Positions 26,856-37,117 of a stretch of DNA of 64,000 bases are shown in pieces. The stretch comes from Pseudoxanthomonas sp. 3HH-4 (GTDB lineage: Bacteria; Pseudomonadota; Gammaproteobacteria; Xanthomonadales; Xanthomonadaceae). The stretch is taken from NCBI RefSeq assembly GCF_006716465.1, contig NZ_VFPB01000006.1, forward strand, positions 124,001-188,000, in the 5' to 3' direction. The stretch's first letter is position 1. Every line of letters starts with the position of its first letter. The notes under the pieces were generated by a model. That model was not told the DNA's origin. It saw only the letters and a list, made by a program, of their open reading frames with translations, and made no database searches. Position numbers and translations under genes: made by a program.

Positions 26856-28223
26856 ATGAATCCACTCCACGTCGTCATCCTCGCCGCTGGTGAAGGCAAG
26901 CGCATGAAGTCCGCGCTGCCCAAGGTGCTGCAGCCGATCGCGGGAAAGCCGATGCTCGCGCATGTGATCGACGCGGCACGCGCGCTGTCGCCGGCCGGGG
27001 TGCACGTGGTCCATGGCCACGGCGGCGACCAGGTGCAGGCCGCCTTCGCCGACCAGTCCGATCTGCATTGGGCACACCAGGCGCAGCAGCTCGGTACGGG
27101 CCATGCGGTGGCGCAGGCCATTCCGGACGTGCCGGACAGCGCGCGTGTGCTGGTGCTGTATGGCGACGTGCCGCTGACCCGCAGCGAGACGCTGCAACGC
27201 CTGCTGGACGCGCCAGGCCGCCTTGCCGTGCTGGTCGCCGAGCCGGTCGATCCCGCCGGCTACGGCCGCATCGTGCGCGACCAGGAAGGGCGCGTGGCCG
27301 CGATCGTCGAACACAAGGATGCGGACGACGAACAGCGTCGCATCCGCACCATCAATACCGGCATCATCGCCGCCGATGGCAGCGCGCTGAAGGGCTGGCT
27401 GGCACGACTGTCGAACGAGAACGCTCAAGGCGAGTACTACCTGACCGACGTGTTCGCGATGGCGGCAGAGGAATTCACGCCGGCGGAAATGGTCCTTGTC
27501 GGCGAGCCCATCGAGGCCGAGGGCGCCAACGATCCCTGGCAGCTGTCACAGCTCGAACGCGCCTACCAGCTGCGTGCCGCGCGCGCGCTGTGCGTGCAGG
27601 GCGCGCGCCTGGTCGACCCGGCGCGCTTCGACCAGCGCGGCACGGTGTCGGTGGGGCGCGACGTGCAGATCGACGTGGACGTGATCCTGGAAGGCACGGT
27701 GGAGCTGGGCGATGGCGTCGTCATCGGCCCGTTCACGCGCCTGAAGGACGTGAAGCTCGGCGCCGGCACGCAAGTGCGTGCGCATTGCGACCTGGAAGGC
27801 GTGGTCAGCGAAGGCGCCGCGCTGATCGGCCCGTATGCACGCCTGCGTCCCGGTACGCAACTGGCCGACGGCGTGCATGTCGGCAATTTCGTCGAGACCA
27901 AGAACGCGCGCATCGGCGTGGGCAGCAAGGCCAACCACCTGACCTATCTGGGCGATGCCGTGATCGGCACCGGCACCAACATCGGCGCTGGCACCATCAC
28001 CTGCAACTACGACGGCGTGAACAAGTCGACGACGACGATCGGCGACCGCGTGTTCGTCGGTTCCAACACGTCGCTGGTCGCCCCGGTGACGTTGGCCGAT
28101 GGCGCGACGATCGGTGCAGGCTCTGTCATCTCGAAGAACGCTCCCGCTGATCAGCTGACGGTTGCCCGCGCGCGGCAGGTCACGATCGAAGGCTGGCAGC
28201 GGCCGGTGAAAAAGCCGAAGTAG
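26856..28223 (+). CDS. glmU: Bifunctional UDP-GlcNAc pyrophosphorylase / GlcN-1-P acetyltransferase
   Basis: 455 residues (E. coli 456). The N-terminal uridylyltransferase domain begins [23 protein letters not shown]. The C-terminal left-handed beta-helix carries repeated hexapeptides (from about 255) and the conserved [23 protein letters not shown] and [16 protein letters not shown] segments of the acetyltransferase. It makes UDP-N-acetylglucosamine for peptidoglycan and lipopolysaccharide in the cytoplasm. It follows the atp operon; glmS, the first enzyme of the same pathway, lies about 9 kb downstream. Confidence 0.97.
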   Translation: MNPLHVVILAAGEGKRMKSALPKVLQPIAGKPMLAHVIDAARALSPAGVHVVHGHGGDQVQAAFADQSDLHWAHQAQQLGTGHAVAQAIPDVPDSARVLVLYGDVPLTRSETLQRLLDAPGRLAVLVAEPVDPAGYGRIVRDQEGRVAAIVEHKDADDEQRRIRTINTGIIAADGSALKGWLARLSNENAQGEYYLTDVFAMAAEEFTPAEMVLVGEPIEAEGANDPWQLSQLERAYQLRAARALCVQGARLVDPARFDQRGTVSVGRDVQIDVDVILEGTVELGDGVVIGPFTRLKDVKLGAGTQVRAHCDLEGVVSEGAALIGPYARLRPGTQLADGVHVGNFVETKNARIGVGSKANHLTYLGDAVIGTGTNIGAGTITCNYDGVNKSTTTIGDRVFVGSNTSLVAPVTLADGATIGAGSVISKNAPADQLTVARARQVTIEGWQRPVKKPK

Positions 28224-28228
28224 CCTAA

Positions 28229-28250
28229 GGCGGGCTCAAGCCCGCCATTT
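28229..28250 (+). terminator. glmU terminator
   Basis: A perfect 7-bp stem GGCGGGC/GCCCGCC (28229-28235 with 28240-28246) with a TCAA loop is followed by ATTT, five bases after the glmU stop. The T-run is short. Confidence 0.6.
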
Positions 28251-28297
28251 GCGGAAGTACATTGAGCGGGATCGCGGCGGCCCGCCCTCACCTCTTG

Positions 28298-28318
28298 CCC
28301 TCTCCCGGAGGGAGAGGG
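28298..28318. repeat. REP-like hairpin CCCTCTCCC/GGGAGAGGG
   Basis: A 9-bp perfect inverted repeat with a three-base loop, in the 164-base gap between glmU and the convergent kinase gene. It resembles the two hairpins at 33543-33568 and 33627-33650, so it belongs to the same dispersed family. It may also serve as the 3' end of the kinase transcript. Confidence 0.6.
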
Positions 28319-28387
28319 GGAGTCGATGCCATGCGGGTTCGGCTTCGGATGCAGGTGGAGGGCTCCGAAGTCCTCTCGTCGGAAAGA

Positions 28388-29716
28388 TCAATTTTCGGGC
28401 AACTGGATCGCCACGCACAGACCGCCCCCGTCGCGATTGTGCAGCGAGAGCCGTCCGCCATGCGCCTCGACGATCTCGCGCGTCAGCGCCAGGCCCAGGC
28501 CAGTGCCATTGCGCTTGGTGGAATAGAACGGCACCAGAGCGTTCTGCAGCACCGCGTCGTTCATGCCGCTGCCGCGGTCCATCACCTCGATGCGCAGCCA
28601 GCCGGGCAGGCGGGTCAGCCGCACCGACACGCCGTCGGCGGACGTGCCGGATTCGTGTGCGTTTTTCAGCAGGTTGAGCAGTGCCTGTTCGAGCTGCGCC
28701 ACATCGATGCGGCCATCGATGTCGGCCTCCGGCATCGTGAGCTCGAAGGCGATCTGTCGCTGCAGCCCTTCGAAGAAGGCGCGCCAATGCACCGTCTGCA
28801 GTTGCGGCTGCGGCAACTTGGCGAAGCGTGCGTAGCCGCGGATGAAGCCTTCCAGGTGGCGGGCACGCTCCTCGATGGTGCCGAAGACTTCCTCCAACCG
28901 GTCGTGGCGTCCGCGGCGAACGAGCTCCGCGCCGGAGTGCGCGAGCGAGGCCACGGGTGCGAGCGAGTTGTTGAGCTCATGGCTGATCACACGGATGACC
29001 TTCTTCCATGTCATCACCTCCTGTCGCCGAAGTTCGCTGGTCAGCAGGCGCAGCAGCAGCAGTTCATGCGGGCGTCCGTTGAGGCGGAAGTTCCGGCGCG
29101 CCAGGTGATAGACCTGCTCCTCGCCATCCTCTTCCTCACTGCCGATGGCGAACAGACTGTCGCCACCCCGTGCGAGGGCTTCGCGCATCTCGACCGGTGC
29201 GGACGCGATCAGCGCGTCGTAGTCCTGGCCCTCGAGTTTCCAGCCACTGTGCAGCAGCTTGCGCGCGGCCACGTTGGCGAAGATCACCCGCCGGATGCCG
29301 TCGCCGCCGGGCGCGATCAACAGCATGGCTACCGGCGTGTTCTGCACCATGGTGTCGAGCAGAAGTTCGCGCTGGACCAGGCTCAGGCGCTGTTCGCGCA
29401 ACACCTCGCCCAGCGCGGCATGCGACTGCACGAGTTCGGCGAGTTCGTCGTTCCCGCGCCAGTGGATGCCGAAGTTGTATTCGCCATCGCGATAGCTGTT
29501 GACGCTGCCGGCCAGCGCGCGGAACAGCGAGTACGTGCTGCGCAGCCCGCGATGGATCGCCCACATCGCCAGCGGCAACACCACGATGGCCGAGACCAGC
29601 ACCGCGATGATGTCGTCGCCGAACCAGTGCGACAGCGCGACCGGCAGCACCAGCGCCAGTGCCAGCAACGGCAACAGCCAGGACAGCACGCGGCCGGCGA
29701 GCGAGCGACGGATCAT
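28388..29716 (-). CDS. Sensor histidine kinase (NtrB-like), last gene of the efflux operon
   Basis: 442 residues. Two membrane helices near the N-terminus (about 10-30 and 36-55), a HAMP-like and PAS-like middle (NTPVAMLLIAPGGDGIRRVIFANVAARKLL), the phospho-acceptor His246 in RVISHELNNSLAP, and an ATPase domain with the N box (LLNLLKNAHES), G1 box (VMDRGSGMND) and GTGLGLALTREIVEAHGG. It overlaps the response regulator gene by four bases, so they form a coupled pair. It probably senses a membrane-associated signal linked to the efflux genes transcribed ahead of it. Confidence 0.92.
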   Translation of the reverse strand: MIRRSLAGRVLSWLLPLLALALVLPVALSHWFGDDIIAVLVSAIVVLPLAMWAIHRGLRSTYSLFRALAGSVNSYRDGEYNFGIHWRGNDELAELVQSHAALGEVLREQRLSLVQRELLLDTMVQNTPVAMLLIAPGGDGIRRVIFANVAARKLLHSGWKLEGQDYDALIASAPVEMREALARGGDSLFAIGSEEEDGEEQVYHLARRNFRLNGRPHELLLLRLLTSELRRQEVMTWKKVIRVISHELNNSLAPVASLAHSGAELVRRGRHDRLEEVFGTIEERARHLEGFIRGYARFAKLPQPQLQTVHWRAFFEGLQRQIAFELTMPEADIDGRIDVAQLEQALLNLLKNAHESGTSADGVSVRLTRLPGWLRIEVMDRGSGMNDAVLQNALVPFYSTKRNGTGLGLALTREIVEAHGGRLSLHNRDGGGLCVAIQLPEN

Positions 29717-31050
29717 GGCGTCTTGATGCCGAAGCGTTCCATGCGCCGGTACAGCGCCTGCCGGCTCATGCCGAGATCGGCGGCGGCCTGGGCGATGATG
29801 CCGCCCGCGCGCGCGAGCGCGGTTTCGATGTCGGCCCGCTCCGGTTCCGCCACGACCGTGTTGCGCACCGGTGCGGGCCGGGGCAGGTTGAGGTCGGCTG
29901 CCTCGATGCGGTCACCCATTGCCAACAGTCCGGCGCGCTGGATGACGTTGCGCAGTTCACGCACGTTGCCGGGCCATGCGTGCCGCAGCAGCGCAGCACG
30001 TGCGCTTTCAGCCAGCGGCTTGTCGGCGGGACGGAAGCGCTCGGCCAGCGGCAGGATGTCGCCGGGACGTTCGGCCAGCGGCGGCAGCGCGAGTTCGATC
30101 GCGTTGAGGCGGTAATACAGATCTTCGCGAAAGGAACCCTCGCGGATCATCGTGGACAGGTCGGCGTTGGTGGCGCTGATCACGCGCACCGTGACCTGGC
30201 GTTCGCGATTGGAGCCGAGGCGCTCGAAGCGCCCAGTCTCCAGCACGCGCAGCAGTTTCATCTGACCCGTCAGCGGCAGGTTCCCGATCTCATCGAGGAA
30301 CAGCGTGCCGCCGTCGGCCGCCTCGAACTTGCCCTCGCGGGCCTTGTTGGCACCGGTGTAGGCGCCGGCATCGGCACCGAACAATTCGGCTTCGATCAAT
30401 TCGGAGGGCAAGGCGCCGCAGTTGAGCGTCACGAAGGCGCCCGACTTCACGCTGGAATTGGCCTGGATGATCTCGGCGATCTTCTCCTTGCCCGCGCCAT
30501 TCGGGCCGGTGATCAGCACCGGCAAGTCCGAACGCGCCACCTGGCAGGCGAGTGCGACGACGCGTTCGCTCGCAGGATCCTCGAACACGAGGCTGCGCAG
30601 GTCGTACTTGCTCGACAACTGGGCGCGGCTACGGCGTTCGCGGCTGCGGCGGCGATCGAGCTCATTGCGTGTTTCAGCGAGTTCCAGCAGCGTGTTGACG
30701 GTGGCCAGCAGCTTGCGGTCGTCCCAGGGTTTGGCCAGATAGTCCGTTGCGCCGGCCTTGACCAGGTTCACCGCCGCCTCCAGGTGCGTCCACGCCGTCA
30801 GCAGGATCACGGGCAGGTCGGGCCACTGCGCGCGGATGGCGGTGAACAACTGCTCGCCTTCCACGCCGGACGTGGTGTCCTCGGTGAAGTTCATGTCCTG
30901 GATGACCAGGTCGACCGCCTGCTCGCGCAGCAGGGTCAGGCCCGCCTCGGGTGATTCGGCATGCAGCATGTCGATGTCGTGCAGCGAGAACAGTACGTTC
31001 AAGGCCGTGCTGACGGCCAGGTTGTCGTCGATGACGAGGATGGTAGGCAT
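29713..31050 (-). CDS. Sigma-54-dependent response regulator (NtrC family)
   Basis: 445 residues. A receiver domain with phospho-acceptor Asp52 (VIQDMNF) and LLTAW/AKPW signature residues is followed by a AAA+ domain with Walker A GPNGAGKE (182-189, a variant of the usual GESGTGKE), the sigma-54 contact loop GAYTGA (229-234) and Walker B GTLFLDE. A Fis-type helix-turn-helix lies at the end (AAADLGMSRQALYRRMERFG). It would activate sigma-54 promoters when phosphorylated by the adjoining kinase. A near-consensus sigma-54 site and a cluster of repeated boxes occur at the head of its own operon. Confidence 0.95.
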   Translation of the reverse strand: MPTILVIDDNLAVSTALNVLFSLHDIDMLHAESPEAGLTLLREQAVDLVIQDMNFTEDTTSGVEGEQLFTAIRAQWPDLPVILLTAWTHLEAAVNLVKAGATDYLAKPWDDRKLLATVNTLLELAETRNELDRRRSRERRSRAQLSSKYDLRSLVFEDPASERVVALACQVARSDLPVLITGPNGAGKEKIAEIIQANSSVKSGAFVTLNCGALPSELIEAELFGADAGAYTGANKAREGKFEAADGGTLFLDEIGNLPLTGQMKLLRVLETGRFERLGSNRERQVTVRVISATNADLSTMIREGSFREDLYYRLNAIELALPPLAERPGDILPLAERFRPADKPLAESARAALLRHAWPGNVRELRNVIQRAGLLAMGDRIEAADLNLPRPAPVRNTVVAEPERADIETALARAGGIIAQAAADLGMSRQALYRRMERFGIKTP

Positions 31051-31053
31051 GCG

Positions 31054-32271
31054 CTATAGCCTAACCGAAGGACTGCGGCTGACGAGGTGCGGCGGGATGC
31101 TGAACGCGTGCGACGCCGCCCATGTCGCGACGATCGTAAGCACGATCGCACAAGCAAGCGCCAGCGACGCGGTTTCGAATGGGTGTACGGCGAGCGCGCC
31201 GCTGGCAAGCCGTGCGGCCACGGGTGAGCACAACAGCAGCCAGCCGAGGGTTGCACCCAAACCGGTCACCGCCGCAAGTTCCAGGCTCCACTCCCGTACC
31301 AGCTGGTTACGGCGCGCGCCGAACGCCAGGCGCAAGCTGAGTTCCAGCCGGTGGTGTCGTGCCATCCAGTCGGTCGCAAGCAGCAGGGTCGCGAGCAGGC
31401 ACAGCGCGCCGAGGCCGGCAGCTGTCCACAGCGCTCGCTGCCGCACGGGATGCAGGGATTCCAGCGATGAGGTTCGGTCTGCGGCGAGGGACCGCGACGT
31501 GCCCAGGATCCCGCGCGGAAAGGAAGCCCTCAATGCCTGCTCGACGCTGCTGGCAACGCGGACGCGGTTCTCGATCCCGCTGCGGACCAGCAGCGGCCCC
31601 AGCCGTGCGTCGGTCGGCACCGTTGGCAGCAGGATGGAAAAGCCTTCTGGATTCTGTGCGAATCCGCTTGTTGCCGCAGGCAGCACGGAGACGACGCCTA
31701 CGACGGTCAGCGGAGCGTCGCCATGGATGTAAAGACGCCGACCGATGGCCGGTGTCGTGGGGAACAGGCGCTTGGCCAGGCTCGCGCTGATGATGGCCGG
31801 GGCACCGGTCGCGTGCATCCGGGTCTGGTCGCCGGTATAGGGCGTGAAATCGGTGGGCATGAAGCTCCGACCTTCGATTACTCGGAGTCCCAAGGTCTGC
31901 AGCATCGCCTCCGATCCGAAGTACGTCGCGACCAACGCGTCGTCGCCGTGCCCATTGTCCGTCCAGGCCCGGGCCGCCCACGACACGTCGAGCGAGTAGG
32001 GCGACTGGTTTCCGACCGCCGCATGGCGCACACCCGGGACGGCCTTGACCCGTCGCAGCAACTCGGCCGAAGGAAGCGGCGTGTTGTCGGCGGTGTCCAG
32101 GCGGGGGAATATCGTGATCTCGTCCTCCGGCAGCAGCGAGGGCAGCGAAGGCATGGTCCGCCACGCGGACCATGCCAAGGTTCCCAGCACGACCAGGGCC
32201 ACGACCTCCGACACCAGCAGGGCGCTCAACCAGGGATGCCGACCGAGCATCAGCAGACGTGAGCGGCCCAT
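31054..32271 (-). CDS. ABC transporter permease (MacB/FtsX type), third paralog
   Basis: About 405 residues. The start at 32271 is chosen because the longer frame runs back into the previous gene and begins with an Arg/Cys-rich extension. An N-terminal membrane helix (WLSALLVSEVVALVVLGTL), a large periplasmic domain and three C-terminal helices (LWTAAGLGALCLLATLLLATDWM; LELAAVTGLGATLGWLLL; ASLALACAIVLTIVATWA) follow the FtsX/MacB-core plan. SLRLAFGARRNQLV corresponds to the ALGA motif of these permeases. It is the most diverged of the three permeases, lies 25 bases after the second and three bases before the regulator. Confidence 0.8.
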   Translation of the reverse strand: MGRSRLLMLGRHPWLSALLVSEVVALVVLGTLAWSAWRTMPSLPSLLPEDEITIFPRLDTADNTPLPSAELLRRVKAVPGVRHAAVGNQSPYSLDVSWAARAWTDNGHGDDALVATYFGSEAMLQTLGLRVIEGRSFMPTDFTPYTGDQTRMHATGAPAIISASLAKRLFPTTPAIGRRLYIHGDAPLTVVGVVSVLPAATSGFAQNPEGFSILLPTVPTDARLGPLLVRSGIENRVRVASSVEQALRASFPRGILGTSRSLAADRTSSLESLHPVRQRALWTAAGLGALCLLATLLLATDWMARHHRLELSLRLAFGARRNQLVREWSLELAAVTGLGATLGWLLLCSPVAARLASGALAVHPFETASLALACAIVLTIVATWAASHAFSIPPHLVSRSPSVRL

Positions 32272-32296
32272 GGCGGGTCTTCGGGCCCGCGCTGCC

Positions 32297-33520
32297 TCAG
32301 GCGGTACGCGTCGCCACCGCCGGCGGCACCGAGGCGGCCTTGCGCGCAGGCCCGTACACGGCGATCTGGCCCAGCAGCCACAGCAGCACCGCACCGACAG
32401 GCAGGTACAGCAACGGCAGGCGTGGCAGTTCGTACTTGCCCATCAGCAACTGGTTGATGCCGTAGGCGAGCATCATGCCGATCACGATGCCGATGGTCGC
32501 CAGCAGGAAGTTCTCGGTCTGGAAGTAGCGCAGGATCTGCCCTTTCGTCGCCCCCAGCGCCCGGCGGATGCCGATCTGCTTGGTGCGCTGCTGCACCCAG
32601 AAGCTGGCCAGGCCGACGATGCCCAACGCGGTCACCACCAGCAGCGAGATGATCACGGTGATCAGCAGCCAGGCCATCGCGCGGTCGCCGCGGTAGTAGT
32701 CGCTCATGATGTCGGTGAACGTGCCCTCGCGCAGGATCAGCCGGCGCGCGCTGTTCTTCTCCAGCGTGGCGATCGCCGCCTTCTGCACTTCCGCCCGGCG
32801 CTCGGGCGTGGTGCGCAGCACGAAGGTGCCCATGGTCAGGTCCTTCGCCGGGAAGATCATCGTGTAACCCGCTTCCGCCGGTCCGCCGTTGTCGTTGGTG
32901 CGGATCAGGCGCTCGACCACGCCGACCACGCGGTGCGGCACATTGTCGGCATTCCAGGCGTAGATGTTCTTGCCAACTGCGCTTTCGCCGGGGAACAGCT
33001 TGTTCGCCAACTCGCGGCTCAGGATCACTGCCGGCATGACGACCTTGGCGTTCTGCTTGTTCATCTCGGTCCAGTTGGAATACTCGTCAGCATTGAAGTC
33101 GCGGCCCTCGGCCAGTCTCAGGCCCAGCGTGTCGATGACGGACTCGCCGAGGTAGACGTTGGCCAGCGCGGTCGGGCGCTCCTGCTCGGGCGCGAGCTGG
33201 ATGGAACTGTTCCAGGAGGAGTTGTCGAATGGCACGTGGTTGATGCTGCTGGCGGCCTTGACGCCGGGCAGCGCCCGCAGGCTGGCGACGTCCTGCTTCA
33301 CCAGCGCGTCGGCCTCGGGGTTGTCGCCGATGTTGCCCATGCTGATGCGCACGATCTCTTCGTTCGCCAGGCCGGTGGGGCGGTCGATGCGCTCCAGCCG
33401 CTGGGTGATGAGGAAGACGGCGTTGCAGATGATGGCGCACGACAGCGCCACTTCCAGCACGATCAGCGCGGCGGCCGTCTTGTGGCGGGACAGGGTGGAA
33501 AGGATGGGGCGGATGTCCAT
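32297..33520 (-). CDS. ABC transporter permease (MacB/FtsX type), second paralog
   Basis: 407 residues. N-terminal helix TAAALIVLEVALSCAIICNAVFLI, a periplasmic MacB-like domain, and the C-terminal FtsX core WVQQRTKQIGIRRALGATKGQILRYFQTENFLLA with three helices. With the first permease and the ATPase it would form a mechanotransmitting (type VII) ABC exporter working with the periplasmic adaptor. It is separated from the first permease gene by 136 bases filled with hairpin repeats. Confidence 0.88.
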   Translation of the reverse strand: MDIRPILSTLSRHKTAAALIVLEVALSCAIICNAVFLITQRLERIDRPTGLANEEIVRISMGNIGDNPEADALVKQDVASLRALPGVKAASSINHVPFDNSSWNSSIQLAPEQERPTALANVYLGESVIDTLGLRLAEGRDFNADEYSNWTEMNKQNAKVVMPAVILSRELANKLFPGESAVGKNIYAWNADNVPHRVVGVVERLIRTNDNGGPAEAGYTMIFPAKDLTMGTFVLRTTPERRAEVQKAAIATLEKNSARRLILREGTFTDIMSDYYRGDRAMAWLLITVIISLLVVTALGIVGLASFWVQQRTKQIGIRRALGATKGQILRYFQTENFLLATIGIVIGMMLAYGINQLLMGKYELPRLPLLYLPVGAVLLWLLGQIAVYGPARKAASVPPAVATRTA

Positions 33521-33542
33521 GGTGGGCCTCTGAGGTTTCAGC

Positions 33543-33650
33543 CCCTTCCCCCGCGTGCGGGGGAAGGGCGGGATGGGGGCGGTGCGGAGTGGCGGTGCCG
33601 TCGACCTGCGACGGCACCCACACCAACCCTCCCCCGCCAGCGGGGGAGGG
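33543..33650. repeat. Cluster of three REP-like hairpins inside the efflux operon
   Basis: Three perfect inverted repeats follow each other: a 12-bp stem at 33543-33568 (CCCTTCCCCCGC arm), a 9-bp stem at 33595-33617 (GTGCCGTCG arm) and a 10-bp stem at 33627-33650 (CCCTCCCCCG arm). Outer hairpins are related to the one at 28298. No T-run follows on the minus strand, so read-through is expected, with possible processing between the two permease messages. Confidence 0.8.
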
Positions 33651-33656
33651 AGCGCA

Positions 33657-34967
33657 TCATTGCGACTTCAACTGGATGGCGGGCGTCACTTGCATGGCGC
33701 GCCAGGCGGGCAACATGCCGGCGAGCAGGCTGGCGATGATCGCCAGGGCGAAGGTGGCCAGCAGCATCTTCAGGTCCATGTGCGCGAGATCGGCGTAACC
33801 CGCCGGCTGCTGGCGGACCGCTAGCAGGCCAAGCCACGCCAGCACCAGGCCGAGTACGCCGCCGACCAGGCCGACGGTGCCGGCTTCCACCAGGCACTGC
33901 GCGAAGATCGCCTTGCGCGTGGCGCCCAGCGCGCGGCGCACACCGATCTGCGAGGCCCGGCCCAGGAACTTGGCCAGCAGCAGGCCGACGGTGTTGAGCA
34001 GGCAGACGGCCAGGAAGCCGAACGCCAGCCACACCTGCAGGCGTACATCGCCGGGCACCGCACCCTGCTTGTCCAGCCACTGCATCACGTTGTGCAGGTC
34101 CACGTTGTTCGGGCGCTCGAAACGGCCCGCCGCACGCTGCTGATCGGAATAGTTGGCCAGGTATTGCTTGTACGCGCTCACCTTCTCCGCTGATCCCAGC
34201 TCCACCCAGTACTGCAGCCACGAACACGGGGCATTGGGTCCGCGCGAGCCTTCTTCATCGCCACTGGAGTCACCCCAGCAGTTCATGTTGCCCTGGGTGC
34301 CCATCTTCAGGCTGAGCGCGGTCCAGAACGGCACGAACAGTTGTTCCACTTCGGTGAAACGGTCCTGTGTCATGTCGTAGAACTTCGGTGCGGGCCGCCA
34401 CTCGTCCAGCACGCCGACGATGCGGAACGTGCTGCCGGAGGCCTTCAGGTCGCGGCCCACACTGTTGGCGCCACCGAACAGCTTGTCGTTGAGCGCCTTG
34501 GAGATGACCACGACGCGGGCGCGTGATTCGTCGTCCGCAGCCGACCAGCCATTGCCGTAGCGGAACGGCACGTCGAACATCGGGAAGAAGTCCGCCGTGG
34601 TGTAGCGCGAATCGACGCGGAAGGGCTCGATCTTGCCGTCTTCCGATTCCACCGACGATGCGCCGCCGGTCATCAGCGCCTGGCGATCGCCCTTCTTGTC
34701 CTTCAGCAGGCGCTCGGCGTCGTAGCGGGTGAACTGGTCCTCCGGCTCGTCGCCCGGCGTGAAGCCGTTCATCGAGCGCGGCTCGATGCGGGGATAGAAC
34801 AGTTTGTCGCTCTTCTGCGGGATCGGGTCGCCGGACAGTACGTAGAAGACGGTCAACGTGGTCATGCTGGCGCCGATACCGAGCGCGATGGCCAGCACCA
34901 TCAGGGAGGTCAGCGCCTTGTTGCGCTTGAAGCTGCGCAGCGCGAGGGAAAAGTAGTAGCCGAACAT
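33657..34967 (-). CDS. ABC transporter permease (MacB/FtsX type), first paralog
   Basis: 436 residues. N-terminal helix (SLMVLAIALGIGASMTTLTVFYVLSG), a periplasmic domain of about 250 residues with a Cys pair (MNCWGDSSGDEEGSRGPNAPC, possible disulfide), then the FtsX core RASQIGVRRALGATRKAIFAQ and three helices. It lies ten bases after the ATPase gene. It is the standard partner of the MacA/ATPase pair; the export substrate is not indicated. Confidence 0.9.
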   Translation of the reverse strand: MFGYYFSLALRSFKRNKALTSLMVLAIALGIGASMTTLTVFYVLSGDPIPQKSDKLFYPRIEPRSMNGFTPGDEPEDQFTRYDAERLLKDKKGDRQALMTGGASSVESEDGKIEPFRVDSRYTTADFFPMFDVPFRYGNGWSAADDESRARVVVISKALNDKLFGGANSVGRDLKASGSTFRIVGVLDEWRPAPKFYDMTQDRFTEVEQLFVPFWTALSLKMGTQGNMNCWGDSSGDEEGSRGPNAPCSWLQYWVELGSAEKVSAYKQYLANYSDQQRAAGRFERPNNVDLHNVMQWLDKQGAVPGDVRLQVWLAFGFLAVCLLNTVGLLLAKFLGRASQIGVRRALGATRKAIFAQCLVEAGTVGLVGGVLGLVLAWLGLLAVRQQPAGYADLAHMDLKMLLATFALAIIASLLAGMLPAWRAMQVTPAIQLKSQ

Positions 34968-34977
34968 GGCGGGTTCC

Positions 34978-35700
<723 letters not shown>

Positions 35701-35767
35701 GGCGGGTTCCTTCTTCTTCGGGTTCGGGAGTGGAGTGGGAGACGTGGGGGAGGGCTGGCTTTGATGA

Positions 35768-37036
35768 TCAGTTGACTGAGACACGCTCGGCATCGCCGAA
35801 CAGGTCGCTGCCGGAGACGACGACCTTGTCGCCGGGCTGCAGGCCGCTGAGCACTTCGACATTGCTCAGGCTGCTGACGCCCAGCTGCACCGGGCGACGC
35901 ACGGCGGAGCTGCCGTCCATGACATAGGCCTGGCGGCCCCCGTCCTGCTCGAGGAACGGGCCGCGTTCGACCATCAGCACGTTGCGGCGCGTCTCCATCA
36001 GGATGCGTGCGGACAGTCGCTGGTTCTGGCGCAGGCCGGGCGGCTGCTTGTCGGAGAAGCGCAGGCGGGTGACGACTTCGCCGTTCACCACTTCCGGCGA
36101 CACCGCAGAAATCTCGCCGGGATAGGGCTGGCCGGCACTGGTCAGCGTGGCTGGCATGCCGATGGCGAGGTCACGGGCGAAGCTCTCCGGCACCTTGATC
36201 TCGACTTCGAACACCGACAGGTCCACCACGCTCAGCACCGGCGCGTTGATCGCCACGTTGGAGCGCTGCACCGCCTGGATCTGGCCAACCTGGCCATCGA
36301 ATGGCGCGCGCAGGGTCAGTGCATCCACCTGGCGTTGCACTTCGGTCACTACCGCGCGCTGGCGTTGGGCCAGCAACTGCTTGTTGCGCGCATCCAGGCC
36401 CGCGCCCTGGCCCTGCAGTCCTGCGTCCTTGCGCGCGTGGGACAGTGCGATCTCGGCTTTGCGCAGGTTGTCTTGCGCCTCCAGCACGTCGACCTGCGGC
36501 ACCGCACCACCTTCGAAGCCGCGCTGGTAGCGCTGCAGGGTGCGCTCGGCCGCCTGACGCTCGATCTCCGCCTGGTCCAGTGCCTTCTGCGCATTGGCAC
36601 GGGTGACGCTGGCATCCAGTGTCGCGCGGCTGGATTCGGCTTCAAGACCGGCCAGGGTGGTCTGCTCCTGCGCCAGCTTGCTGCGCAGTTCGGGGCTGTC
36701 GATCTCGGCCAGCGGCTGGCCCTGCTTCACCTGGTCGCCCGCGACTACTTTCAGCGTCACCACGCCCCCGGCCACCGCGTACAGGGTGGGGCTGTTGGCG
36801 GCGATCACACGGCCATCGGCGGCGATGTCGCGCACCAGGTCGCCGCGGGTGACTTCGGCGATGCGCAGGCGCGCGCCGTCGATAGAGGTGGACCCCGCCA
36901 ACCAGCCACGGGCGGCGAACACGATGCCTGTCAGCAGCAGCGCGCTGCCAACGGCAGGCCACACCCAACGGCGCCATGCCGGTCGGGCCTGGGTGGAACT
37001 GAGCACTCGGTCTTGGGCGGAGGTGTCCCGAATCAT
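35768..37036 (-). CDS. Periplasmic adaptor (MacA/HlyD family) of the efflux system
   Basis: About 422 residues. One N-terminal membrane anchor (VWPAVGSALLLTGIVFAARGWL), biotinyl-lipoyl-like half motifs around GVVTLKVVAGDQVKQGQPLAEID and LRAPFDGQVGQIQAV, a coiled-coil hairpin (about 120-230) and a C-terminal beta-barrel, typical of MacA-like adaptors that link an inner-membrane exporter to an outer-membrane channel. No TolC gene is present. The start is 37036 or 37045; the TTG at 37096 is excluded because it lies upstream of the start point predicted from the sigma-54 promoter. First gene of a seven-gene transcript. Confidence 0.9.
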   Translation of the reverse strand: MIRDTSAQDRVLSSTQARPAWRRWVWPAVGSALLLTGIVFAARGWLAGSTSIDGARLRIAEVTRGDLVRDIAADGRVIAANSPTLYAVAGGVVTLKVVAGDQVKQGQPLAEIDSPELRSKLAQEQTTLAGLEAESSRATLDASVTRANAQKALDQAEIERQAAERTLQRYQRGFEGGAVPQVDVLEAQDNLRKAEIALSHARKDAGLQGQGAGLDARNKQLLAQRQRAVVTEVQRQVDALTLRAPFDGQVGQIQAVQRSNVAINAPVLSVVDLSVFEVEIKVPESFARDLAIGMPATLTSAGQPYPGEISAVSPEVVNGEVVTRLRFSDKQPPGLRQNQRLSARILMETRRNVLMVERGPFLEQDGGRQAYVMDGSSAVRRPVQLGVSSLSNVEVLSGLQPGDKVVVSGSDLFGDAERVSVN

Positions 37037-37073
37037 CGGCGGCATGCGTTCTGTGGAATGACCTGCATGTATC

Positions 37074-37089
37074 AGCAGGATGCGTGCCA
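37074..37089 (-). promoter_or_regulatory. Sigma-54 promoter of the efflux/two-component operon
   Basis: On the minus strand TGGCACG-CATC-CTGCT matches the consensus TGGCACG-N4-TTGCW at every fixed position except one (C for T), with exact GG-to-GC spacing. Transcription would begin near 37063, giving an 18-27 base leader before the adaptor start. The operon encodes its own GAYTGA-type activator. Confidence 0.8.
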
Positions 37090-37117
37090 AACGCAAGCGA
37101 TTGATTTAAAAGGAGGT

